Below, in pieces: positions 32,260-44,300 of a DNA stretch of 64,000 nt. The DNA comes from Marchantia polymorpha subsp. ruderalis. Lineage: Eukaryota > Streptophyta > Marchantiopsida > Marchantiales > Marchantiaceae. The first letter of the stretch is position 1. Each line of letters begins with the position of its first letter. Under the pieces are notes generated by a model. The model ran no database searches and was not told the origin of the DNA. It was given only the letters and a program-made list of their open reading frames with translations. The stretch is from contig AP031352.1 in NCBI GenBank assembly GCA_037833965.1, positions 27,902,501-27,966,500 on the forward strand, in the 5' to 3' direction. A program made the position numbers and the translations under genes.

Positions 32260-33734
32260 ATAACTCTATTTTGTGTAGATTCTAGACTTCGCAATATCAC
32301 GATGACGTCATAAATCATAATCACGGTGAGAGGCAGAGGCTGGAATGGTCCCGAAAATTTGTTTGAAACTGAGTACTGGTTGTAGGAAGTGGAAACATTT
32401 CGAAAAATTAAGTATTAGAACTTTTCACGGGTGGGTCTTCACAATAATTCCAAGAGAAAGTGCTTGGTGGTTACAGAGGTTAGGAATTATAAAAGATTGC
32501 ACTGGTCATTGCTTTGTATGGAGGTTATTTTCATGGATTTACATCTACAATCGTAATCTTACCTCATCTTCTCCTTGGTTAAACCATACTCCGTAAAACT
32601 CACAACAAACAGTTAGTAAGATCGCTCCCTACTACAATCTGAGATTTCGTCTTTGCGAGGGTGACAAGGAAAGTGTTAAATCTTCTTCGGGTAATTTGGG
32701 CAGGATTTGCGATTCAGGAGGAGCTCTGCTTTGTTTGGTCTGTGCAAAGGCTTTGTTGACTTAAACCTCCGAAAAAGCTACAAATAGACGAAACATCGTT
32801 AAGACCATGATCAGATGTATAGATGGGAGGTGACCAAAATGTACATATGAGCGAGGATATCGGGGAGAAATCGGGTCCGAAGTAAATACATTACGTAGAA
32901 GGACATCAAGTTCTCCAGGGGGCATCTACATAGGCTACAAATCGCCAAAGTGAAAGCAAAAAAGACAAATCCATATCATCCGACCGACAGAAGTGCTCAC
33001 AAAAGCAAGTTGACGATTCTGAGCTCATAGTTAAACATCAAATATGTGAATGAAACATAGCCAACGTAATTCTTCCAGCATTACAAACGTGGAACCGAGA
33101 TGATTTATCTGACATTCTCGGAACCAATCCGGTAGTATACAAGGTGTCAGCAACCCGTGAAAATCAAACCTACCAAGGGGGCAGTCCGGTGCATTTCGTT
33201 GTACTAATGTACATTCCGACTTCTCGAGAGATCTTTTTTTCTCTTCAAAAGACTCGGACTCCCACAAGGAAAATTGTCCTACGCTCTGTAAATATCTTCG
33301 GCCACAAAGCTGATCATTTTCAGCAACATCAAATGACTAGCGTTTTCTCGTGCCGCAGTCAGAAGACTATTATCAAGCACCCACGACAAAAGCTAAGTCA
33401 CAACATGCTGAATTAGACCCAAACCGAAAACACGTTATATTGACTGCCAACTTCTTAGCTCTCGGATCAAGGCGGACGTTTTGTAGTCCGCCACAGAATT
33501 TCACCTGAACTAGCGCTGTTGATTACAACTTCGTCCAAGAATTGGGCAATTCGGCGTCATTCCAAAAATGAGCATAAGCCAGAGCAGCTTTCATATCCAG
33601 CCATTGTGTAGTCACCCACAGTGTGTTTAACCACCAATCCGTATCACTCGTGAAAAGAAGGTCCAGTATGGCCGTAGAAAGAATTTGAGCGCGCAAAGGG
33701 CGGCATGAAGACTAGCGTTAGAGAACATTTGTAA

Positions 33735-36629
33735 CTATTGTGGTGGTGGAGGAGGTGGGGGTCTATGCATCATCGGTTGGCCCATGTTTGGTGGTGGAGG
33801 TGGTCTCATACCTGGAGGCTGAGGGGGGCCAGAAAATCCTTGCGGCGGCCGAGGACCCATATTGACTGAATTAGGAGGACCAACTGGTGGACCGGATTGA
33901 AAATTACGAGGACCTCCCATACCTATAGGGCCGCCACTCATCTGAGGTGGTGGTGGTGGTGGAAAGCCTCCTCCCATCGATGGTGGAATAGACCTTGGGG
34001 GTCCATTCATAGAAGGGGGTGGAGGGGGTAAAGATCCCATTGAAGGGGGGCCGTTCATCGGTGGTCCACGATTTAATCCTCCCACACCACCTGGTGGAGG
34101 ACCGGGAGGAGGTGGACCAGGCATGGCACCGCCTTGAGGTGGTGCAGGTCGGGGTGGAGGCGCTCCTGACGGTGGAGGAGGTCCACCGGATGGAGGCGGA
34201 GGGCCTCCTTTGCCCGGTTCTTGCGATCGAGGTTTGAAATGCAGTTGCAGCTGCCACAGCACGGAAGAGAGACAGTCAGTTACATGAACACAGTTCTCGT
34301 TATTTTTTGTCTGTCGTACAACGAATACAACTGTGAATGTGACCCGGCAGAGCAATGGTAGGAGTAACACACTTCGGAAGTAGTAGATGGGACAAGGAGG
34401 GCGGCAAAAGAAAAGACACAACCCATGTAAAAAAGTAAGTAACAAACTTACTAACAAAACACACGATAATAAGCATGAAGTTAACCAATAACAATGCTGT
34501 TTGGTTAAGGACCAAGACTGTATTCCACAAGCTCTAATGAAATGGAGACTAAGATAAACCTCGACAAAGCAACATTTGGAAGACTAATGTGGTCAAAAAT
34601 TTTAAGCCCCGAGCGAAAACACAGGTACATCATGAGTATAATAGGTGAAGAACACACCCGACGCAAATCCCTACAGAGTTTCTACTCATGAAAAAAGCAG
34701 CAGGTGGAGAATGGCATACCGTGAACATCTTTGAGTCAGGATCCCAATGTGTGAAGAACTTGTTGGGCACCTTGTCAATTTCTGTACTTGGAATCTACCA
34801 AAGGACAAAAGACAACACTTATTCTATCACTAATTTTCCGCCAGGCAATATCCATCAAAGCTCTGAATCAGGTTCAAGAACAGCAACTAAAACCTACTGT
34901 GCACGGTGTTTTCACGATTAATAACTACCACCTGACATTACAATTTGAGAACTTTGAAAGAGATAACCGTGGGCAGTTTAGGAACCTTAAACGCGATAAT
35001 TTCATATGGTTCCGCCGCAAATAGTAGATACTGGTATCGTTTATCCCAGGCTTGCACCCTCTGAAATACAAAAAATGCGTAAGGAGAAGACAATTGCAAT
35101 CCAGGATGCATTGACAAGGCCTTTCACGAAAGAGGCTATGCTACTTGCAATGAAGTAATAGATCCGCTTGAGTAAAAGCTTAGATCCTAGCTTCTCTCCT
35201 CGCTCAACCCAAGCCTTCGGACTCATACTTCAAACTTTACGCCTTTCCCTGAAGATCGATGAAAACGATGTTCGAAAGGGCATTCGTTTCCTCCCGTCAG
35301 AAACCAGAAGCCTTGCATTTGTTGATGAATTTCGTGTTGTTTCTAAGAGAATGAAACCAGCTAAAATTCGGTTCAAACAACATAGGTTTTGCAGTACCTG
35401 CTCGTACGAAGACATAAACCGATGTCGTGGCTTTGCTCCATCTTCGATCTCAGGGTACTCAATCTGAAAGTTCACAGGAAAATTAGCAAGCTGATATTTG
35501 AAGAGATACAGTAGAGTTTGAGAAGTTACTTCTACATGAATATCTGTAACACTGATTTTCCTCTTCGAGCAAGCTTGTGAATTCCTTTTGAAGGATTACA
35601 ATAGATATATTGAATGGAAAACATACCTGGAAGAGCAAGGAACGTTGATGAGCTTCGGATTCATACTGCTTTGTCACTCGATATCCAGGTCTCCCAATTT
35701 TCACTGACAAAACATATGACAAGCGTCAAATCTGATTCAGCTAATAAAATACCCCCATTTCATACTGCCGCAACAATTTTTGATCAGGCATGAAGGCATA
35801 CCCACGTGATTGTAGACAGCTCTCTCAGCAAATATAACAAAACGTGGGCATTTGACCACAAGCCACCACTTGCAGGTCAAGTAAAAATATATCTAATAGA
35901 ATGAAGTATTTCAAGTTTACCTGTCTTGCGAGGGTTAACTTTTCGTTTATTGGGCTGTGGTTGGGCAGGGGCATCCTTAGCCTCCCTGGCTGCTCTCTTC
36001 GCCAAATTGGTCTGATGGCGCTTTCCTTGAGTGTGAGCAAGATAATTCCCTTCATTGTTGTGAAGAGTGAGACACAATTTGCATTCATAGCTGCAATACA
36101 CATTCACAAAACTTGATCAGTAAATGAGACTGCACTGAAAGTACAAACTTACTAACATACCAAAATCTAGCTAAAAAAGCTATGGGCAGCTCTTACTCAT
36201 GAGAACAGTTTAGCACCAATCACTTTCGTCCAGTCGAATTAACCAATGAGCGATAACCAGCACCTTCAGGACCAGGCGATTCCCCTCAGGCGACTTCCTT
36301 GAAGAGAGAAAAATCTACGTTTCTTGCAATTAGGACGTTAAATGTACGCAGAGTTTACATAAAATTCCTAACCCCCAAGCTCCAAACAGTTTACCAATTA
36401 TATTTTGTGAACGCAACGAACAAATCGCATCAGAGTGTTTTGGTCATGGGAGTACAAGTAGACAATTCTCAACCCACCTGCCAAGATGATTTCGCATAAA
36501 GTATGGGTCCTTAGCCAGGTCGATGGTCTCGAGCGCAAGCCTACGCAACCGCTCTCGACGATCGATGGCTTCATTTTGAGCGGTGGCAGCTCCTCCACTG
36601 CCGGGCTTACTACCCCAATCCCGATCCAT
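33735..36629 (-). CDS. SF3A2: splicing factor 3A subunit 2 (SF3a66 / Prp11 homologue)
   Basis: Seven exons on the minus strand (36,478-36,629; 35,921-36,090; 35,627-35,703; 35,398-35,463; 34,986-35,060; 34,720-34,794; 33,735-34,250) total 1,131 bp, 376 residues plus stop. The start MDRDWGSKPGSGGAATAQNE and the order of blocks match plant SF3A2. Residues about 50-80 hold the matrin-type C2H2 zinc finger (YECKLCLTLHNNEGNYLAH, then H). The core follows (KIGRPGYRVTKQY, RHRFMSSYEQ, YQYLLFAAEPYEIIAF, FFTHWDPDSKMF). The last exon encodes a long Pro/Gly-rich tail with PPPPPP runs. SF3A2 is part of SF3a in the U2 snRNP and helps place U2 at the branch site. All introns are GT-AG. The upstream ORF stretches into introns are not coding. 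Confidence 0.95.
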
Positions 36630-39600
36630 CCTTCAACCCAATTCCAGACACACCTCCCTCGCGATGTGATAGCACACCACTCCACCCACCGAGACCAGCT
36701 TCGACGAGAGATTCAAACCAAAATTCCCGACACTTCCCTCTCGTGTCGACGCGAACCCTAAGCTCAGACCGCGAGCTCACGGTACGAGAGCCCTGGTCGA
36801 TGACACGAGAAAAACAGCGAGCGTCTGCACGTTCATTACAATGACGACCGGAAAGCGACGCAACACAGTCTCCGTATGTCGTACAAGAACTTCCCACCAT
36901 ATTTCAGACGCGGACAAGAGAGGGGACGGCAGTTACGGGAAAGTGACGGCCGTGACGGCGCAAGGGACCAACCGTGGGTCGGGTCTCTCTGCTAGCCCTG
37001 GGCTACCGTGGTAGCCCACCGTCGTAGACTGCGGTGTGTCTGGGCGCGGGTCAGGCTGTCATCAGCAGGTGCAGCCTTGTTCCCTCCTTGGTGTGGGTCC
37101 GCTGCAGTTGCTACCTACTCGCAGCCCTCGCCCTCGTCCATTTGTCTTGGCCGCCAGGCCCTTTCTTTCTTCCGTGCTGCGCGACTTCGCGAGCAGTCGT
37201 CTTCTTCGAAGCTTCAGGACCCGATTTCGACCGCGACCGAGGCCTGGGATGCAAGACTGATGCTCGGGCTGGCGAGAGCTCGAGCGTTACATGTCTCGTC
37301 TCCTCATCATTCCTTTACTGAAGTTCATCCATCCATCCATTCTTGTTCAGCATGTACTTACAGTTTTCCGCTTCGGTAACGTTCTTCCCATGCATTCATG
37401 CGAGCAAGTACGTGGGTACCTTGCCCATTCTTGGAGTACAATGTTTATTTTGCAGATTTTATTTCCTCGTATATTTTAGCGTCCCACTGTGTTCCAGGGT
37501 GTAGACAATCTATCCAGCATAGAAGTGTTTCATAGCACGGTAAATGTCCACATCTTGGAACTGCTCCAGTTACGGAGCCTGCAAGTTATCATTGGTGAAC
37601 AAATTCTCCACGACGACGTAACCAGAATGTACGACTGGAAGAAGAGAAAAAACAATTTGAACACAGATTAGAGAAGTGGATATATTTGTGGTTCGAAATT
37701 TTTGAACAAACGTACATCTGGTAGGCAGATCGGATTTAGGTACGATAGGGGTCACCCTAGAGAAGAAAAGCTTTGTCATGCAGAGCTTCTTGAATGACAA
37801 GCCACCATGGGTTTCAACCGTTGAAACAGTGGATGGAATCAACATGTCCAACTATTAGTTTTTAAACGAGGAGGTGGTGACCATTTTGTCAACTGAAAGC
37901 AGCTGTATTTTAGACCGTGATTTCTTGTGGTGGGGATTTCGTTACCTACTCACAGTTCCTACTATCTTTTCGTACTCAGATTGTCCATCAAATTTTTCAT
38001 TTGTGAAACCAAACAACTGAAAGGCGACTTAGGCCCACCAATTGGAAAAACATAAATATGGTGAAACGTCAAGAACAAGGATTACGATGTCTTCCAGTGT
38101 ATCATAATGTCTTCACTTGAACGACGACGTACATTCGTGCTTTTGTTTGTTAATGTTTCAAATTCATCACTGCACCAATCATCGATCGATGCCTAGACAA
38201 AAAGTTACATCCACTAGTTTGAAGACTTCGAGTTTTTCCTGTGATGGAACATTACTAAGTTGTTGATGGATGGATAAGTGCCACTAGCAGATCCCGCGGG
38301 GAGCCCTTCAAAATGCGGTCTTAACGAGCGAGCTTGCATCACAAGGTCATGTGCCGCATCGACGTAGACACGCATATGCAGAGTGACCCCCACACCTCGA
38401 CAAGGAGGTTGTAATCCGCGATGCCGAACCGTGTTGCAGAAGTAGAGACTCAACCAATTAACTGACTGTCCTTGGACAATCTCTGTAACGGACAGAATTC
38501 ACGCACACACCGAGAATGACATATCTAGCATGGGTATATATTCCAAAAGTCCAAGATCCGAAAGTCAAATGTTCTTTTGATGCGACTACATTGAAGACAA
38601 CAAACAGGTTGACAAAGGGAACACTCCCTTGTTGACCCTTAACGTTTGTGGGATAAATAGAGGCTTAGTTGATTTCAAATTTATGACAGTTTTTTCAACC
38701 GGTCTGACACATGAAACTCTGCACCTCTGAAACTCAATCGGAGCCGACGTCATTCGCATCTTACCTGCAGAGACGCATGTCGCGTGGTCACTTTTTTTTC
38801 GTCTAGATCATAATTTAAGAGCCAAATTTTCTCGTACTTCGAGTGAGTTGGAGTGAATTCTAAAGAACTCCGCCGTGATCACTGTGAGTTTTAAAAAAAC
38901 TGTCAATACATTTTTTTTCCTTCGCATATCAAATACCGATCAAACCAATGACAGGAATATTACATGGTGGGTGATAGCTCGGGTTATACGATTTACCGAC
39001 CAGAAAAATATTAAAATCGTACGTGCTCATGCCATCTGGTACTTTACTGATATGGAAAGATCTATGATACAAGATCTATTCTCATCATAGCTTTGTATTG
39101 GACCTCACTAACTCATAAGAAGAAAAGAACGCTTGTGCTCTTTACAAGAAAAACACGAACATGCAATGATGGCGAATTTCTATGTCATCTCCCATATGAT
39201 AATTTAATTTCATACAACCCATCCTTTCCTTTCGTGTCACGCAGACAATCTACTAAAGGAAACGTTGTCATGAATACACATTACTAACGGTTGAAAAGAG
39301 TGAATATTTTTAAGAAAAATATATCCTGTAAAAAAAATGAGATGCTCCCTACATTAAAGATTTATATATAATGATAACCAAGGTGAGATGATCGATGATT
39401 AACCATCCCCACCCAAAAAAGAAGAAGTCAAATATGAAAGAAAAACGTCCGCTAGTTCAAACGATGGTCTTTTCAGAACTTCCGGCGAATGCTCCAGCCG
39501 ACAGTTTAATACTGTATGTGCTTGCCGTTCAGTATACTGTACTTTTACTCACGACTTTGTGTACCAAGCGCAGCCTTCAAGCTCAAGAAGCGTGAGGCAT

Positions 39601-40179
39601 GCGATCAGTCGACGAGAAGAGCGCGTGGTTTGCATCATGCTCGGTATATGCTGGGCACGCGGCCGATATTTCAAATAATAACGTGAAATCGGTGCACCGA
39701 TTGGGAAGCAAAGCGAATGGAGCGAGCTTACGAAATTCGAGCCGCCCACAAAGCCTAGGCACACGAAAAGAGACTACAGTCCGGCTCCACGTTTTATCTC
39801 TAGCAGCAGAGAACGGGTTTCTATTTTAATGTCCGCGATATTTGAGGTGCTTGACTTTGAGGCCACCGCATAACGAAGTTGCTCCCAAAATCGGTACCAA
39901 ATCTTGCGCACTAACCAACCCTTGGTTACACCTCCCACTGAAGATCAGGAGGTTGACGACCGGGAGGAAGTTCTCGGAACGTAGTGAGACGTCAGACCGG
40001 TCGAAGATGCTGCAAACCAAATCGTGGATGAGGTAGGCGATTGTTGTCGGAAATGGAGTTGCAGCGGCGAAAAATGTGCCCCAATAGTACGAAATGGAGG
40101 CCTTTTTCGATGACCAGCGGGACAGGGACGCCGAAATTCCACAGCAAGGGAGGGAGCTAGGGAGGTAGAGCGAGAGAAT

Positions 40180-40187
40180 TATAAAAG
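40180..40187 (+). promoter_or_regulatory. TATA-like box, possible PA200 promoter
   Basis: TATAAAAG stands just upstream of the CT-rich presumed leader, about 1.2 kb before the PA200 start codon. No other promoter element was identified, so this is only a candidate. Confidence 0.3.
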
Positions 40188-40505
40188 TATAGAAAGAAGA
40201 AGCGCCAACAACTCCGACTGGCATGAGATCGTGTGTAAATAGGCCCCTCTGAACCCTACCCAAATGGTCGATGGGCATTACATGGTGTTACTGAGTCCAC
40301 CTGCACAATTATCTGTACCACCACTGCGCCTCTCACTCCCTCCATCGCCGAGTTTACTCTCGCTCGCGCTCTTCACTCTCGGATGCGCTCTGGTTGCTTC
40401 CCGGGCTTTCCTCGGCACCCTACCAGAGCCACCCACCACTACATAAACTCGAGCATTTTCGGATGGCAATCCGATCGGATCACTTCGCGCACTCCGGCGT
40501 CGGAC

Positions 40506-40548
40506 TGACTGACTGACTGACAGACAGACAGACAGACACAGAGGAGAG
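40506..40548 (+). repeat. GACT/GACA microsatellite in presumed PA200 leader
   Basis: Four-base units GACT then GACA repeat about nine times in all, followed by GAGAG runs. TTCC and CCCT repeats at 40,615-40,645, GAA repeats near 40,905-40,920 and GGTC repeats near 41,145-41,160 follow. Confidence 0.8.
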
Positions 40549-41390
40549 GGAGAGAGAAGACTGGACCCGAAGCGTTCCTGTGGACTGGGCCTCATTCACT
40601 CCACACTCCCTCACCCTCCCTCCCTCCTTCCTTCCTTCCTTCCTGGCGCCGTTCTTCTGCTTCGTCGGGGGCACCATCCATCACCACCATCAGCATCCAT
40701 CATCTATTGGCGGAAACAAACAACAACGGAAGCTTGTTTTTACTCTCCGGTCTTCTGCCGTGCCTGGCTGGGGCTCACTACCACATTCTGTTCTGCTCGC
40801 CTGTGTCAAACGACGGACTCTGGAGTCAAAACAATACCTGTGCGCTCTCGTCCCCACCCTCCCCCCTCGCGCACGGTCTCCCAGATTCCGGTGAGGAAGA
40901 CGAAGAAGAAGAAGAAGAAAACATGTTATGATTGCCTGCCTGCATTTAAATGCCTCGTCCGTAAGGCCAGCGGAGGTTGTTGGTTGTGGTAGCTGTGGGA
41001 GAAGAGACGTAGGACGGGAGGGGAAAGAAGTTGTCGCTGGTTTCAGCGACGCAGGCCGAGGCCAAGGCAGGCACAAGCTCCAGCTCAAGCTCAGTCACGC
41101 CGTCTGGCTGGCTGGCTGTCAGCGACTCGACATCAATCGTCCGGTCGGTCGGTCGGTCGATGCTCGGCTTCGACAGTGTTGACGACGGGCACCGATGTTG
41201 ATGCCGTCGTTGCAAGCCGTGCTCAGAGCTGCCTGGGCTTCACTCAAATAAAGTCGGATCAAATTGGTAGTGAGGGTTGCCTGGATATCATGTGCACTGG
41301 ATCTCAGAGCAACCGAGAAGATTGATGTCAATAGGTGAGGGTGACAAAATGAAGGACGGGGGCAATATGAAGGAAGGTCGGAATAGAAAA

Positions 41391-44300
41391 ATGAACCTTC
41401 ATAACAAATGGCTGCCACCCCCAGTGGCCGAGCTGGTTTCGGTTGAACGGCGTCGATTTTCACAAATAGTTCAGAGAGTCAAGGAGGAATGGCAACCCGA
41501 TGATCACCTCAAACGGCTGGACACAGTCCAGTGGTGCTCACTTATCAACACGTCAGTTCCATCCCTTCAACCTGTACTCTGGTGGAAAGTTTTAGTTTTG
41601 ATGAAAGCTGGTAATAATTTGCAGAAGGAACGTCACGTGGTTTCCCAAGACAACCCCTCTGGTGTTGGTGGTTGTGACACCACATTCGATGCATTCTCCT
41701 TATCGTCATCGTCCGTGATAAGCATTGCTGCAGTGAATTCCTTGAATCTTAAAGTGAACGGGTTTCTGAGGGTCGAATGTACGTTCCTCCTGATTTTATC
41801 AGTTTAAACTATGTGGCATATTTGCATAAACTGGATGACTCTCATGTTGCTCATGTTACAGGTTGGAAGATGACTGGCTCTTAGAGCTCAAGTAGAACCG
41901 GTCTTCTCATGGAAATTTGCACCTAATACTATTTGGCAACGAAAAATTTCATTCATTGTTTATTTTTTTGGAGTATCAACAATATGACAACAACTCTTAA
42001 GCAGGATACAGGGTTACCAGTAATGGAGGACTGTACGTGAGTACAGTCCTCCATTTACTCTGACATGTTTGAATTTTCATAAATCATTTTTCCGAGTGAT
42101 TGCAACTCTAGGATTCAGAAGTTTGTTCAGGAATCCCTGATAGACCTGCTAATCTGGTGAAAGTCATCCCGTAGAAATCAGAATTAGTTGTACAATGTTT
42201 CTCTTCTCTGTTTTGTTGATTGGAAGTGGGTAATCGCATGTGTTTCACGTCCATTGCCTCTTTTGCTTCTTTCGCTCTAACTGCCCTTTCACGGAATATT
42301 CGATTTTTGTTAATGTGGTTAACTTCAGTTGTAAAGGCGGAGCAGTTCATAACCAAAGAGAACTTACTTCAACTTCGGACTTGAATTTCTTAATTGTACA
42401 TTTGGAAACCTCGACTGAGTCTGCAGAGAAATGACTCAGACTTTCGAAGCATTATAGGATAATGTATTATTTCTCTTTCATGTAGCCTTTCTCTTTTATG
42501 TAGAGAACGTTTGTGTTTGTTGAGGTAGATTGTCATACAGAAGAAGGAGGACATGGTCTGGCGATTACAACAGAAACAGAACAAGAGTTGTCATTTTAAG
42601 TAGTGGAGTTGCGTACACATACTTTGGGAGATCCATGATCGTTTATAGTTTCCAACTTCCAGCTGGTTTTGAGGAACACCACACAAAAAAGTCATCATCA
42701 AGTCAGGTTAGGTTGGAACACACTCTTTCCATACGGATTCACCTCCAGGTTTTAGGTGGTCGGTTGGAACGCAGGCCATAATGAGGATAGCAGACCATGT
42801 TTTGCTCAATCTGAACATGCGATCCTCTTCCTTCCCGGCTCAAATTAAAGTGGGCAATCAGTTGAAGTACATTTGTCCTTAACGTTTAGCATAGGCTATA
42901 CTCTCACAGAAGGATAGTACGCAAGTTTTGTCGATTACTATCAAGGATATCAGTTGGCCAAGCTGAGTGGTTTAGAATGGATTTTGCTTGCATCTTGATC
43001 TAGTTTCATGCTCATACATAATTTGAAGAATTGTCAAGAACATAAAAGGAGGGAAGTCAAACGATTCTGGTAACTGATGTCGCATCATCCCTGTTACAGG
43101 ACCTGTCCAGATCGTTGGCTCTTTATAAGTTCATCCGATTTGAACACTTCCTGGAGCCTCTCGCGGGTAAATCTGGTGCCATTCTACTCCTGATGCCATT
43201 ATACTCCTGACATGGCTTATTCCGCTACTTCTCCTTAAGAATGAACTTCCAGCTGGGTCCCAAATTTTGATAGGGACTTGTTGTTCGAGGAGAAGGACAA
43301 TGAAGATCTCTATAAGAACATGGAAGTAACAATCAAATAGGAGGTAGAGTGCTTTTAGCCTTATATGCACGGAAAGCTCCCAAATCTATGATTTTTTGAG
43401 ATAATCCACTTTATGAAAGGCATTCACATGAGGCCCAAATCACCACTTACAACTGCTATTGAGTAAAGACGTTGCGATGTACATGACTAAGTAGCGCAAG
43501 TGACAGGAGAACGAAACAGACCCATTAGATCAAAAGAATACACATAGCAGATATGTGTCCATTCATCAGCAGTCTTCATATGCACATACTTCTGATAGCT
43601 GCGCCAGTTTTGTCTTCTATTTGCCGTTGAAAGTATGTTTTTCTTAGTCAACTGCTTCGTTCTCTATTGTTTCTCTTGTTTCATTCTCGTGCTAGCCAAC
43701 GGGATTTTTTGTTCGCAAGTAACGGGACGGGAGAGTTTACTGCAGTAAACGTTGAAAGGAAAATAGTTCATTGCTACCGATGAAGTTATAGGGGAGTGGT
43801 GTTGTCTTGATGCTCACCTGTACACGGTTGTTGATTGTTCCTGGATCTCCGTAACCATCTAGACACATACTAGTCCGCAACGCACTTGTCTTCCTACATG
43901 TATTACATTGTTACAATTCTCAGTGATTGAAACGTGGAATTTATGTTTACTATACTCCACTCTTCACATTACTTTTCTTGTGTACTTACATCACAACATT
44001 GTTTCATGCATGTTACTCGGACTGTTCGTTATACGTGCTTCTGCTTGCTTTTCTGCATACTGCGTTTGCTAACCTCGTGGTCTATGCAGGTTCTACTTTT
44101 GTTACCAGCCTTTTTCACGTTCTGGAATGTAACCTCTAAGAACTGTGTTGGGTTCGTACAATGCCTTGTCCGAAACAGAACACATTTTAGATCTGCTCAA
44201 TATTGGAGCTTGTCAGATTTCTTCCCTTTGAAAGTCTTCATTGGAGTTGTGCTTATCATGATCAATCATCTTCACCCCTATACATGTTGTCATGAAGAAG

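Larger units (their letters stand above)
26989..33734. other. gene-poor stretch with small repeats
   Basis: About 6.7 kb with no protein I can support. Left end may include the EPFL promoter. Small repeats inside are listed separately. The right end (about 33,400-33,734) may contain the SF3A2 3' untranslated region. Confidence 0.5.
36630..41390. other. intergenic region between divergent SF3A2 and PA200 genes
   Basis: SF3A2 faces left and PA200 faces right across 4.76 kb. The first few hundred bases (36,630-36,960) are likely SF3A2 leader and promoter. The middle (about 37,400-39,850) is AT-rich with no supported gene. From about 40,250 to 41,330 it is CT/GA-rich with GACT, GACA, TTCC, GAA and GGTC microsatellites, which looks like a long PA200 5' leader. 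Confidence 0.6.

Noticed and set aside
37008-37379. Open frame of 123 codons in the SF3A2-PA200 interval
   Set aside because: Two alternative frames overlap it and none shows a domain; it is probably chance in a GC-rich patch.
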